Shown piece after piece: positions 56,103 to 64,000 of a DNA stretch of 64,000 nucleotides. The notes under the pieces are model-generated. The model was not told the origin of the DNA and did not search any database. It saw only the letters and a list, made by a program, of their open reading frames with translations. How positions within the stretch are numbered: the stretch's first letter is position 1; every line of letters begins with the position of its first letter. Position numbers and translations under genes: made by a program. Source of the DNA: Prochlorococcus sp. AG-355-N18 (GTDB lineage: Bacteria > Cyanobacteriota > Cyanobacteriia > PCC-6307 > Cyanobiaceae); contig QCEG01000006.1 of assembly GCA_003278535.1 (NCBI GenBank), positions 1 through 64,000 of the forward strand, in the 5' to 3' direction.

Positions 56103-56795
56103 CTAAAATTCAACACACTTTTGTGCTTTTATTCCTTGCTCTTTAAAAGGATGTCTTATTAGTTTCATTTCTGTAACTAGATCAGCGTAATTGATGATTA
56201 AATCAGATGCCCCCCTTCCAGTTAAAACAATATGATTTTTTCTATTATTTAAGCCTTTTAAAAAAGTGATTATTTCTTCTGAATCAAGATAACCAAGTTT
56301 TGTCGCAATATTAATTTCATCAAGAATGATAAGTTTATAAGATTCGTTCTTTATGTATTTTTTGGCTAGTTTCCATGCTTCTTGAACTAATTTTTCATCT
56401 CTTTTTCTGTCTTGTGTTTCCCAAGTAAATCCTTCTCCTAATGAATGCCAAGATATGCTTGAAGAAAAATTTTTAAGTGCTTTTTCTTCTCCAGTGGTCC
56501 AGCCTCCTTTTATAAATTGAATTATCGCCACTTTATAACCATGTCCTATTGCCCTTAAAGCCATCCCTAAAGATGCGGTGGTCTTGCCTTTACCATTACC
56601 TGTAAAAACAATCAATAATCCTTTTTTTGTTTTTCTAATTTGTAGTCTTTTAGCTTGAATATCTTTTCTTTGCTGCATTCTTTTTTTATATAAGCTCTCA
56701 TCGCTATCCGGAGATAATTTTCCTCCCATTCCAAGTTTACTTGCTTGATAATCGAGGTTAAATATTTTCTTGGAAGATGAGGCTTTTTCTTGCAT
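56103..56795 (-). CDS. cobO: Cob(I)alamin adenosyltransferase (CobO/BtuR type)
   Basis: 230 residues. GLLIVFTGNGKGKTTASLGMA is the P-loop of the CobA/CobO/BtuR family; HGYKVAIIQFIKGGWTTGEE, IILDEIN and VLTGRGASDLIINYADLVTEM complete the signature. It adenosylates the cobalt of corrinoids. The N-terminal ~55 residues (SSSKKIFNLDYQASKLG onward) are an extension seen in cyanobacterial members. It is downstream of the recombinase and upstream of pyrH on the minus strand. Confidence 0.94.
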   Translation of the reverse strand: MQEKASSSKKIFNLDYQASKLGMGGKLSPDSDESLYKKRMQQRKDIQAKRLQIRKTKKGLLIVFTGNGKGKTTASLGMALRAIGHGYKVAIIQFIKGGWTTGEEKALKNFSSSISWHSLGEGFTWETQDRKRDEKLVQEAWKLAKKYIKNESYKLIILDEINIATKLGYLDSEEIITFLKGLNNRKNHIVLTGRGASDLIINYADLVTEMKLIRHPFKEQGIKAQKCVEF

Positions 56796-56838
56796 ATGAC
56801 TTAAATTCTTATTTAATGATTATAAAACTTTAAATATT

Positions 56839-57999
56839 TTAAGCTCTTTTAACTCTTAAAAGTGCATTATTTACTGCCTGTTGTTGATCTCTTTTAGTAA
56901 TCCAGTGGTGATAAGTTTGAGTATGTAAACTAACCGAGTGTCCCATCATTCTAGCGGCCACAGTATCAGGTAAATCATAAAAAATTGTTCTTACTGCCCA
57001 AGCATGTCTTAGATCATAAGGTTTTATTTGTAAAGAGTAACGCTTAAACTGATCTGTGATTTTTTTTCCAATATTTTGTAAGGTTGTAATTTTAAGGTTT
57101 CTATTAATATTTGGTAATAGTTCTGGATTATCACCAAGTTTTGATAATTCGAACTTTTCAACCCATTCAGGATGAAATGGCCAAACTTGATGTTCCCCAG
57201 TTTTAGTCGTAGGTAAAACTCTAATAATTTTGTCCCCAAAATTAGTTAGAGAACTTAAATCACAAAAAAATACTTCATGATTCCTTAGACCATATGTAGC
57301 CATCAAACCAAATACAAATTTCCAAGATTTGTTTGGTATCGTCTCCCAAAGTTTCTCTATTAACTCGTCTTTAGGGAGATCCCTAAATCCTGCTTTGCTA
57401 AGACCATATCCTCTAGAATTTAATTTCCAATCTTCTGGTAGTTTAATGTCCAAAAACTTAGCCAAAACACTTAGAGAAGTAGCGCATTGTTTTCTACTTC
57501 TGCTACCTTCCTTGTAACTTTCAAGTGTTTTTTGAAATATTCCTTCTAAAGCTTCATTCTCATAGTCATTATAAATATTTAGGATTCTTTTCATATATGG
57601 TTTGTAAGAACTTCTCCAAGTAGTTTTTCTAGTGCTGGTTCGAAAATCATTTTTGTTTTCTTTAAAAAAAAATTCCTCAAATTGATTTAATCTATTTGGG
57701 AATTCAAGACCATCTTTTATTTGCTTTTTATAAGGGTTTCCTATCCAATTAATCCAATCAAATTGATTCAATTCCAATTGCAAATTGATTAATTGTAATT
57801 TTTTCTTGGCCTCCTCTAATCCAGAAATATCAGCCTTTAAACCAAGAGATATTCTTTGAATTTTAAAGTTATTTTTATCTTCTTTGGAGGGTAGTGAACC
57901 ACGAATATTTAATTTCTCTCCCCTTTTCTCAATTTTAAGTTTGCTGCCTTGAGTAGCAAATTTATCATTGACATTATTAATTTCCTGAATTACGTTCAT
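56839..57999 (-). CDS. Lone tyrosine recombinase (phage integrase family)
   Basis: 386 residues. The C-terminal catalytic part has box I Arg (YGLRNHEVFF), a Lys candidate (TTKTGEHQVWPF), YDLRHAWAVRTI (the HxxR box with Tyr instead of the first His), MMGHS and the nucleophile region HTQTYHHW. The N-terminal half (KKLQLINLQLELNQFDW, then a SAM-like helical domain) resembles integrase arm/core-binding domains. No excisionase, phage gene, tRNA or direct repeat is next to it. It lies between divergent hemH and co-directional cobO, both core genes, so it may be a domesticated recombinase. Confidence 0.82.
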   Translation of the reverse strand: MNVIQEINNVNDKFATQGSKLKIEKRGEKLNIRGSLPSKEDKNNFKIQRISLGLKADISGLEEAKKKLQLINLQLELNQFDWINWIGNPYKKQIKDGLEFPNRLNQFEEFFFKENKNDFRTSTRKTTWRSSYKPYMKRILNIYNDYENEALEGIFQKTLESYKEGSRSRKQCATSLSVLAKFLDIKLPEDWKLNSRGYGLSKAGFRDLPKDELIEKLWETIPNKSWKFVFGLMATYGLRNHEVFFCDLSSLTNFGDKIIRVLPTTKTGEHQVWPFHPEWVEKFELSKLGDNPELLPNINRNLKITTLQNIGKKITDQFKRYSLQIKPYDLRHAWAVRTIFYDLPDTVAARMMGHSVSLHTQTYHHWITKRDQQQAVNNALLRVKRA

Positions 58000-58064
58000 T
58001 TACTTATATAATTGTCCATATAATGACGTTTTTAATGTTGATTTTCAATCTCCATAAATTTTAA

Positions 58065-59240
58065 ATGGATAAAATAGGCGTCTTACTAATGAATTTAGGA
58101 GGGCCTGAACGCATTACTGATGTTGGCCCATTCTTATACAATCTTTTTTCTGATCCAGAAATAATCAGGACACCTTTTCCTGTTGTTCAAAAGCCCTTAG
58201 CATGGTTAATTAGTACACTTAGGAGTACTACTTCACAACAGGCCTACCTTTCTATAGGTGGAGGTTCACCTATCAGAAGGATAACTGAACAACAAGCAAG
58301 AGAATTACAGTCTAAATTAAGGGAAAAGGGGTTTAATGCTACTACCTATATCGCTATGAGGTATTGGCATCCTTTTACAGAATCAGCTATTGCTGATATG
58401 AAAGCAGATGGCATAGATCAAGTTGTTGTAATACCCTTGTATCCACATTTTTCAATAAGTACTAGTGGTTCGAGCTTTAGGGAATTAAAAAAATTGCGAG
58501 ATTCTGATAATGAATTTAAGAGTATTCCAATGAGATGTGTAAGGAGTTGGTTCAGTCAATCAGGTTATTTAAAGTCTATGGTTGAATTAATTTCAGAACA
58601 AATTTCACTTTGTGAATCTCCTTCAAAAGCCCATATATTTTTCACTGCTCATGGAGTTCCTAAAAGTTACGTAGAGGAAGCTGGAGACCCTTATAAACAA
58701 CAAATTGAAGATTGTTCTTTGTTAATAATAAATGAGCTAGAAAAATGTTTAGGCCATAGTAATCCTCATACTCTTTCTTATCAAAGTAGAGTTGGCCCTG
58801 TTGAATGGTTGAAGCCTTATACAGAAGAAGTGTTAGCTGATCTTGGAAGGTCAAATGTTAATGATCTGGTTGTTGTTCCTATAAGTTTCGTAGGAGAGCA
58901 TATCGAAACATTGCAAGAAATTGACATTGAATATAAAGAAATTGCTGAAAAGGCTGGTATTAAAAACTTTCGGAGAGTTAAGGCTCTAAATACTCATCCC
59001 ACTTTTATTGAAGGTCTTAGTGATCTAGTGATTTCCTGCTTGGAAGGACCTCTTGTTAATATAGAAGAGGCTTCACAGTTGCCTGAAAAAGTTAAACTTT
59101 ATCCCCAAGAGAAGTGGCAATGGGGTTGGAATAATAGTTCAGAAGTGTGGAACGGAAGGGTTGCAATGATTATTTTTCTTGTGCTTTTTATTGAACTTAT
59201 TTCAGGCTCTGGACCTCTACATAAATTAGGCATTTTATAA
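58065..59240 (+). CDS. hemH: Ferrochelatase with C-terminal chlorophyll-binding (CAB/Hli-like) tail
   Basis: 391 residues. The catalytic part starts [21 protein letters not shown] and contains the metal His in [18 protein letters not shown] and the Glu in [14 protein letters not shown]. The last ~45 residues hold a linker and [22 protein letters not shown], an LHC-type ExxNGR helix as in Hli proteins. Ferrochelatase inserts Fe2+ into protoporphyrin IX; the cyanobacterial tail is reported to bind chlorophyll and carotenoid and to link heme synthesis to chlorophyll status. It is divergent from the recombinase. Next gene ilvB is 136 bp downstream. Confidence 0.96.
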   Translation: MDKIGVLLMNLGGPERITDVGPFLYNLFSDPEIIRTPFPVVQKPLAWLISTLRSTTSQQAYLSIGGGSPIRRITEQQARELQSKLREKGFNATTYIAMRYWHPFTESAIADMKADGIDQVVVIPLYPHFSISTSGSSFRELKKLRDSDNEFKSIPMRCVRSWFSQSGYLKSMVELISEQISLCESPSKAHIFFTAHGVPKSYVEEAGDPYKQQIEDCSLLIINELEKCLGHSNPHTLSYQSRVGPVEWLKPYTEEVLADLGRSNVNDLVVVPISFVGEHIETLQEIDIEYKEIAEKAGIKNFRRVKALNTHPTFIEGLSDLVISCLEGPLVNIEEASQLPEKVKLYPQEKWQWGWNNSSEVWNGRVAMIIFLVLFIELISGSGPLHKLGIL

Positions 59241-59376
59241 AGAAGCATTGAAATTTAATTGATAATTATTAATTTATTAAAAGATTATTTTGAATACATT
59301 TCTGACATTACATTTCTAAATGAGGCAAAAGTAATTAATTAAGTTTAATATTTATAGTAAATATTGAATTTCTTTA

Positions 59377-61140
59377 GTGACTCTTACTTCGAGATCCTTT
59401 ACAAAGGGTAGTTCAAAACATGAAAATCCAGTTTGGATAACTGGTGCAGATGCACTAATGGATTCTTTAAAAATTCATGGAGTAAAAGTTATATTTGGAT
59501 ATCCCGGGGGAGCCATACTTCCAATATATGACTCTGTTCATAAGGCAGAACAAGAAGGTTGGTTAAAGCATTATATGGTTAGGCATGAACAAGGTGGTTC
59601 ACATGCGGCTGATGGATATGCAAGATCTACTGGTGAAGTAGGAGTATGTTTTGGGACCTCAGGCCCAGGTGCAACTAATTTGGTAACTGGAATTGCCACT
59701 GCGCAAATGGATTCAGTCCCCCTAGTTGTAGTTACAGGTCAAGTCCCAAGACCTGCTATAGGGACAGACGCTTTTCAAGAAACTGATATTTTTGGTATAA
59801 CACTTCCAATAGTAAAACATTCATGGGTAATAAGAGATCCTTCAGATATCGCGAAAGTAGTTTCTGAAGCTTTTTTTATAGCCTCATCTGGAAGGCCAGG
59901 CCCTGTTTTAATTGATATACCCAAAGATGTAGGTCAGGAGTTCTTTAATTACCAAAGAGTTTTGCCTGGTGAGATTATTCCCAAAGGATTTAAAAGGAAT
60001 GGAGAAATTAATGATTCCGATATCAATAAAGCAATTAAATTAATAGAAGATTCTGAAAGACCTCTTCTATACGTGGGAGGTGGGGCAATATCTTCAGGGG
60101 CTCATGATGAAATAAAAACTTTGGCAAAGAATTATCAAATACCAGTTACCACAACCTTAATGGGGAAGGGCGCTTTTGATGAAAAAGATAATTTATCAGT
60201 AGGGATGTTAGGAATGCATGGAACTGCTTACGCAAATTTTGCTGTTACAGAATGCGATCTTTTGATTGCTATTGGAGCTAGATTCGATGATAGGGTGACA
60301 GGAAAATTAGATACTTTTGCACCTAATGCAAAGGTAATTCATATAGATATCGACCCAGCAGAAGTTAATAAAAATAGACGTGTAGATGTTGCGATTGTTT
60401 CTGATGTTTCAAAAGCTGTTCTCAAAATTAATGAAAAATCTCTAAAAAACAAACTTACTTCTCAGACAAAGAACTGGTTAGAAAAAATTGATTCTTGGAA
60501 AAATAAACACCCTTTATATGACCCTCCTAAAGAAGGAGAAATTTATCCTCAAGAGGTTCTTTTAAAAGTTAGAGAATTTTCACCAGAAGCTTATGTAACT
60601 ACAGATGTAGGACAACATCAGATGTGGGCTGCTCAATACCTTAGGAATTCTCCAAGAAAATGGATTAGTAGTGCAGGCTTAGGTACTATGGGTTTTGGAT
60701 TGCCAGCGGCAATTGGAGTAAAAGCAGCGTTACCTAATTCAGATGTAATTTGTATTGCAGGAGATGCAAGTGTCTTAATGAATATTCAAGAATTAGGAAC
60801 TTTATCTCAATATGGTCTAAAGGTGAAATTGATTATTATCAATAATCGCTGGCAAGGGATGGTAAGACAATGGCAGGAGAGTTTTTATGATGAAAGATAT
60901 TCTTCATCTGATATGAGTTGTGGTGAACCTGATTTTGTAAAACTTTCTGAGTCTTTTGGAGTTAAAGGATACTTAATTTCTGATAGAAAACAATTACATA
61001 ATGAATTAAAAAATGCGCTTGATCATGACGGCCCTGCCTTGATTAATATCCTTGTCAGAAGAGGTGAAAATTGTTATCCAATGGTTCCTCCTGGTAAAAG
61101 TAATGCTCAAATGGTTGGATATGTTAATTGTGAAGACTAA
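59377..61140 (+). CDS. ilvB: Acetolactate synthase, large (catalytic) subunit
   Basis: 587 residues from a GTG at 59377. The ThDP enzyme layout is complete: [13 protein letters not shown], the catalytic Glu in [31 protein letters not shown], the FAD/middle domain ([19 protein letters not shown]) and the ThDP-metal loop [14 protein letters not shown] with [11 protein letters not shown]. It joins two pyruvates, or pyruvate and 2-oxobutyrate, for branched-chain amino acids. The small regulatory subunit ilvN is not adjacent. It is followed 67 bp later by a small secreted protein gene. Confidence 0.96.
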   Translation: MTLTSRSFTKGSSKHENPVWITGADALMDSLKIHGVKVIFGYPGGAILPIYDSVHKAEQEGWLKHYMVRHEQGGSHAADGYARSTGEVGVCFGTSGPGATNLVTGIATAQMDSVPLVVVTGQVPRPAIGTDAFQETDIFGITLPIVKHSWVIRDPSDIAKVVSEAFFIASSGRPGPVLIDIPKDVGQEFFNYQRVLPGEIIPKGFKRNGEINDSDINKAIKLIEDSERPLLYVGGGAISSGAHDEIKTLAKNYQIPVTTTLMGKGAFDEKDNLSVGMLGMHGTAYANFAVTECDLLIAIGARFDDRVTGKLDTFAPNAKVIHIDIDPAEVNKNRRVDVAIVSDVSKAVLKINEKSLKNKLTSQTKNWLEKIDSWKNKHPLYDPPKEGEIYPQEVLLKVREFSPEAYVTTDVGQHQMWAAQYLRNSPRKWISSAGLGTMGFGLPAAIGVKAALPNSDVICIAGDASVLMNIQELGTLSQYGLKVKLIIINNRWQGMVRQWQESFYDERYSSSDMSCGEPDFVKLSESFGVKGYLISDRKQLHNELKNALDHDGPALINILVRRGENCYPMVPPGKSNAQMVGYVNCED

Positions 61141-61207
61141 GTTTTTTGAAATTCGTCATTTTAAAAAATTAATCTTAAAATAATTTTAAAACCTAGATTT
61201 TTCTGAA

Positions 61208-61558
61208 TTGAAAAAATTATCAATAATTTTAATTATAGTCTGCTTGATTATTCTTAATCCTAAAATAGTTAACTCTGCCGAAATCCTCCAAATTAAAAGT
61301 TCAAATTCTATTTTGGTTGGAGATCAAAATAGGAATTTAATGATTGGACTATTTTGTGTAGATGTAAATGCAAATGATGAGCTTGAAGCAACTAATATAC
61401 TTAAGAGTGAATTCCCAAGGGGAAGCAAAGTGAAAATAAAACCTTTTGGTTTCAAAGAGAACGTTTTGTTAGCAAAAGTTTTTGATATTAAAGGTACTAA
61501 GGAGATGACCGAATTATTAGTCGCTAAAGACTTAACTAGTAAAATTTGTCCAAGTTAA
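61208..61558 (+). CDS. Small secreted protein, degenerate SNase-like fold suspected
   Basis: 116 residues from a TTG at 61208. A clear signal peptide (KKLSIILIIVCLIIL, cleavage near VNSAE) precedes ~90 residues. The order MIGLFCVDVNAND, ATNILKSEFPRGSKVKIKP, VLLAKVFD and TELLVAKDLTSKIC follows the strand/helix pattern of staphylococcal nuclease-like domains (the GIDAPE strand, the A..L helix, A.V strand and the late L helix), but the catalytic Arg/Asp/Glu are not evident. It is thus perhaps a binding-only relative; I hold this loosely. Two Cys could form a disulfide outside the cytoplasm. Confidence 0.5.
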   Translation: MKKLSIILIIVCLIILNPKIVNSAEILQIKSSNSILVGDQNRNLMIGLFCVDVNANDELEATNILKSEFPRGSKVKIKPFGFKENVLLAKVFDIKGTKEMTELLVAKDLTSKICPS

Positions 61559-61564
61559 CTATCT

Positions 61565-62374
61565 CTATGAGCAGATAAAATTCCATTGTCTCGATAATGT
61601 TTTGCTCCTTCTCCAGGAATTAAATTCATTTTTTAACTTGTATGTACATAAATTTGATATGTCTATATTTGTATTGGGAATGTTCTCATTTAAAAGTTGT
61701 CTATATGCAGATCTTTTAAGATCAAGTTGAGTTAAGTTTTTCTCTTTGAAGTGATTTGAATCACTGAAACAAAGATCTTTTTCAGATTTAGTCAAATTGA
61801 CGGTAATGTTTTTGTTCTCGGCCTTTCTATAAAATTCTTTGAGTGTCATTTTATCAACTAGATAATGTTCCTTCGAAATCGCTGGTCCTATTGCAACAAG
61901 TAAGTTATCTTTAGATGTTCCTAAATTATCGAAAATTTTAACTAGATTTTTTATTATTTTTTTTTCTAAACCTTTCCTTCCACAATGCAAGGTTGCTACA
62001 TTTCTTGTTCTTTTATCTGCAAAAAATATTGGCATACAATCGGCTGTGTAAACCCATAAGTTTTGATTACATTTATTACCAACAAGACCATCTGCATCAG
62101 TCTTAAACCCTTCTCCCGAATATGATCCAAACACTATTACATTGCTGTGAATTTGATTGGAAACACAATTTGTGTAATTTTTATTAAAGTGATTACCTAA
62201 TAATTGAAGAAATTTCTCAGAGCTTGACTTCGTAAAATATGCATGTTTGAAATTATTTTGATTAAGGATAGGTGATGAATAATACTCAAATTTTTTGTTT
62301 TGAATAAAAATTTCAGCTCTTGAGAAATATATTTCTTTGTATGGAATAGTTCCTGCTCCTAAGCTGAATTTATG
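61565..62374 (-). CDS. pgeF: PgeF/YfiH (laccase-domain, purine nucleoside phosphorylase-type) family protein
   Basis: From a GTG at 62134 the product is only 189 residues, but the frame stays open to 62374 and the extra 80 codons encode the missing N-terminus of the family, with SNQIHSNVIV matching the Q-[VI]-H box. Then come YTADCMPIFFADKRT, LHCGRKGLEKKII (usual HAGWRG), AIGPAISKEHYLVD and LCTYKLKNEFNSWRR. No ATG, GTG or TTG occurs in that 80-codon part; a TAA lies just before it. The true start may be ATT or another rare codon. The family has been tied to purine nucleoside cleavage and peptidoglycan quality control. It lies directly after the Tab2-like gene. Confidence 0.75.
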   Translation of the reverse strand, partial: HKFSLGAGTIPYKEIYFSRAEIFIQNKKFEYYSSPILNQNNFKHAYFTKSSSEKFLQLLGNHFNKNYTNCVSNQIHSNVIVFGSYSGEGFKTDADGLVGNKCNQNLWVYTADCMPIFFADKRTRNVATLHCGRKGLEKKIIKNLVKIFDNLGTSKDNLLVAIGPAISKEHYLVDKMTLKEFYRKAENKNITVNLTKSEKDLCFSDSNHFKEKNLTQLDLKRSAYRQLLNENIPNTNIDISNLCTYKLKNEFNSWRRSKTLSRQWNFICS

Positions 62375-63275
62375 AAATTAATTCAATATCTCGCAAGATC
62401 CAGAATCCTGCAAATTTTTCGATGTATGGCGTTGACTGTATGGAAATAAATTGATAATCAAAAGAATTTTTTTTATTCTCTAAAAACTTTGCACTCAAAA
62501 TCTTTGCATCTTTTTCTGGTAAATCTGTAACCAGCCACTTATCGTCTTCTGAAGCTTCAAGTATGAGTTGGTTCTTATTGATGACTAATTTAATAGGTTC
62601 TAAACAACTGAACCATGCAGAAAGTGCTAAAGATCTATCTTTGCTAAAAAGCCTTAATCCTGGAACTAAGTAATTATCATCTAAATCTTGCTTAATTGGG
62701 AAAATTTCTCCAAATTCAATAGGCCAATTTTCTGCTGATTTCAATTCTCCAATTGATATTTCAGAGATAGTTAAAGCATCACCCCTTACTTCTTCTGGTA
62801 AAGGTGTAGGAGGGTTTTCCATTTTGGAGGTAAAAGTAGGAGCTAATACACCTCTTACATAACCTTTTTCCTTTGGATAAATCTCTTTCTCAAGAAATTC
62901 GATTCTATCTAACAAATCGTAAGTTCTTCTACTTACAAGAGCCTCAATACTTAAGGCCTCCAGTGATTTTTTAATGATTGATTTCATTGACGATCGCCAG
63001 AATCGAACTATTGAAGGTTTCTCCCACCCTTGTTTTTTTGCTTCACTTATTGCTTCATTTAGTGCCTTTGTAAGCCATACTGAATTGACTTCATTGGCAG
63101 GGCATTTTTTATTCCAACGAAAAATATCTTCTGTCTTATAACTTCTTGTAGAGCAAATAATTAACTCCCACCTTTTTTTCCCATTTGATTCAATAATTGG
63201 TCTCGAGTAGAAGTCTAATTCCCAATCTGAAATTTTTAATTTAAAGCTTGACTCCAATGTTTTATTAATGTTCAT
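62370..63275 (-). CDS. Tab2/Atab2-like RNA-binding protein (DUF1092)
   Basis: 301 residues. WELDFYSRPIIESNGKKRWELIIC is the N-terminal hallmark of the Tab2 family, GWEKPSIVRFWRSSM a further block, and the C-terminal SAWFSCLEPIKLVIN and AGFWILRDIELIS complete it. The plant/algal members bind psaB (and psbA) mRNA leaders and aid photosystem translation; cyanobacterial members are assumed to do the same. It starts inside the last 11 bp of the upstream S1-domain gene, suggesting the two are translated together, and both are RNA-binding. Confidence 0.85.
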   Translation of the reverse strand: MNINKTLESSFKLKISDWELDFYSRPIIESNGKKRWELIICSTRSYKTEDIFRWNKKCPANEVNSVWLTKALNEAISEAKKQGWEKPSIVRFWRSSMKSIIKKSLEALSIEALVSRRTYDLLDRIEFLEKEIYPKEKGYVRGVLAPTFTSKMENPPTPLPEEVRGDALTISEISIGELKSAENWPIEFGEIFPIKQDLDDNYLVPGLRLFSKDRSLALSAWFSCLEPIKLVINKNQLILEASEDDKWLVTDLPEKDAKILSAKFLENKKNSFDYQFISIQSTPYIEKFAGFWILRDIELIS

Positions 63276-64000
63276 TTATCTTGTTCTTTTTATCGAAGAG
63301 TGATTTAGTTTTTAGTGCTCTCTCTGTAGCTTCTTGCATAACTTTTTGCTTATCAATAATTAATTCTCCTGCAGAGTTTTCTAGGAGTGCCGTATTGAGA
63401 CCAATGCGCCCTTTTTCGAGGTCAATTTCAGATATTAAAGCTTTTATCATTTCCCCTTCTCTAAAAACTTCTCTTAAAGAACGAATCGATCCATTCGTTA
63501 GTGAGGATTGATGAAGAAGTCCACTAGCTCCGCCTAAATCTATAAAGAAGCCATATGGTTTTACTGCTAAAACTTCTCCTTCAATTAATTGACCTAATTC
63601 TAAACTTGTAAGTTTAGAGACTAATGATGCTTTCTTTTCAGAGAGAACTAATTTTCTGGATTCTGGATTCACTTCAAGAAAAGCTACTTTTAGAGTTTTG
63701 CCAACAAAAGATTGATAGTCTTGACCATCTTCAAGTTGAGATCTTGGGATGAATCCTCTCAATCCATCTACATCACACGTAAGCCCCCCTCTGTTAAATC
63801 CATTAATTGAAACGTTAATTAATTCTCCATTTTTTGCGGAACTTGATACTTTTTCCCAACTTTGTCTAAGAATTAATGCCCGGGCGCTCACTGTCACCAT
63901 CCCATCAGCATTTTGTTCTTTGATAACCAAAACTTCCATTTCAAGGCCTAAAGAAAATTTTTCTTTAAAGTTAGTTATGACACCTAAACCACATTCTTTT
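63265..64000 (-). CDS. S1-domain RNA-binding protein (ribosomal protein S1 homolog), 5' end outside window
   Basis: The frame remains open past the internal ATG at 63937-63939 to the window edge (upstream codons read ECGLGVITNFKEKFSLGLE), so the gene is cut at its 5' end. Visible are the end of one S1-type domain (MVTVSARALILRQSWEKVS) and two full S1 domains: GELINVSINGFNRGGLTCDV and GQLIEGEVLAVKPYGFFIDL. A basic tail ends KKNKINEH. It is likely one of the cyanobacterial S1 homologs (Rps1a/Rps1b type) that bind mRNA. It overlaps the Tab2-like start by 11 bp. Confidence 0.82.
   Translation of the reverse strand, partial: KECGLGVITNFKEKFSLGLEMEVLVIKEQNADGMVTVSARALILRQSWEKVSSSAKNGELINVSINGFNRGGLTCDVDGLRGFIPRSQLEDGQDYQSFVGKTLKVAFLEVNPESRKLVLSEKKASLVSKLTSLELGQLIEGEVLAVKPYGFFIDLGGASGLLHQSSLTNGSIRSLREVFREGEMIKALISEIDLEKGRIGLNTALLENSAGELIIDKQKVMQEATERALKTKSLFDKKNKINEH

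Noticed and set aside
56839..58065. Genomic island or prophage around the tyrosine recombinase
   Set aside because: Both sides are core genes with normal spacing; no phage proteins, tRNA target or direct repeats are visible.

Overview
The window reads as a contiguous stretch of core chromosome from a picocyanobacterium, most likely high-light Prochlorococcus. The evidence is strong AT bias (roughly two thirds AT by eye), very tight packing with many 1-10 bp overlaps, oxygenic photosynthesis genes (petC, petA, psaF, psaJ, psb27, a high-light-inducible protein), a ferrochelatase with a chlorophyll-binding tail, and a set of small proteins typical of marine picocyanobacteria. I do not assign a strain. 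I see no rRNA, CRISPR array, insertion sequence or genomic island. The only recombination-type gene is a lone tyrosine recombinase.

Layout: 1-8.2 kb holds the end of ppx, a minus-strand run petC-petA-lgt-cobM-(RodZ-like), tatC, a small membrane protein, rqcH, and gmk on plus. 8.2-16.2 kb has psaFJ, tsaD with a linked hli gene, a cation/proton antiporter, the minus-strand series (PepSY-like)-rplS-tRNA-Trp-(64-aa protein)-tRNA-Asp-gltX, map and a short-chain dehydrogenase. 16.3-25.3 kb has a BioD/DRTGG protein, a DprA/SMF-like protein, yajQ, a prohibitin-like protein, hemL, xthA, larC and a UPF0104-type membrane protein. 25.3-28.7 kb is a minus-strand unit yjbQ-phhB-(COG0523 metal GTPase)-futB. 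28.8-38.6 kb has an M32 carboxypeptidase, an intact pyrophosphatase, hemC, the principal sigma factor, priA, a DUF3153-like protein, argB and a DUF2854-like protein. 38.6-45 kb has ssb, cobK, cutA and the minus-strand unit proS-psb27-purA-(PfkB kinase). 45-53.5 kb has an HTH-like protein, a second pyrophosphatase with altered active-site residues, an ArsC-like protein, lepB, a two-domain phosphoglycerate mutase family protein, a CPBP protease, an FtsL-like small protein, ftsI and transaldolase. 53.5-64 kb has cobO-pyrH-frr-(FAD reductase), the recombinase, hemH, ilvB, a secreted small protein, pgeF (yfiH), a Tab2-like protein and a truncated S1-domain protein.

Tetrapyrrole metabolism is heavily represented: gltX supplies Glu-tRNA, hemL and hemC lead to uroporphyrinogen, hemH makes heme, cobM/cobK/cobO belong to corrinoid synthesis, and a geranylgeranyl-reductase-family protein may act on pigment or quinone side chains. 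Photosynthetic complex biogenesis is the second theme (petA/petC with tatC, psaFJ, psb27, Tab2-like protein, Hli). Most other genes are housekeeping.

No clear undescribed multi-gene system (defence, island, element) is visible. The best leads are local: a canonical cyanobacterial pyrophosphatase lacking its general-base Asp while a divergent intact paralog lies 15 kb away; an FtsL candidate overlapping ftsI; a coding-like frame ending exactly at the priA start; a pgeF frame that lacks any standard start codon for its first 80 codons; and a COG0523 metallochaperone with a perfect 21-bp histidine repeat beside an iron permease.
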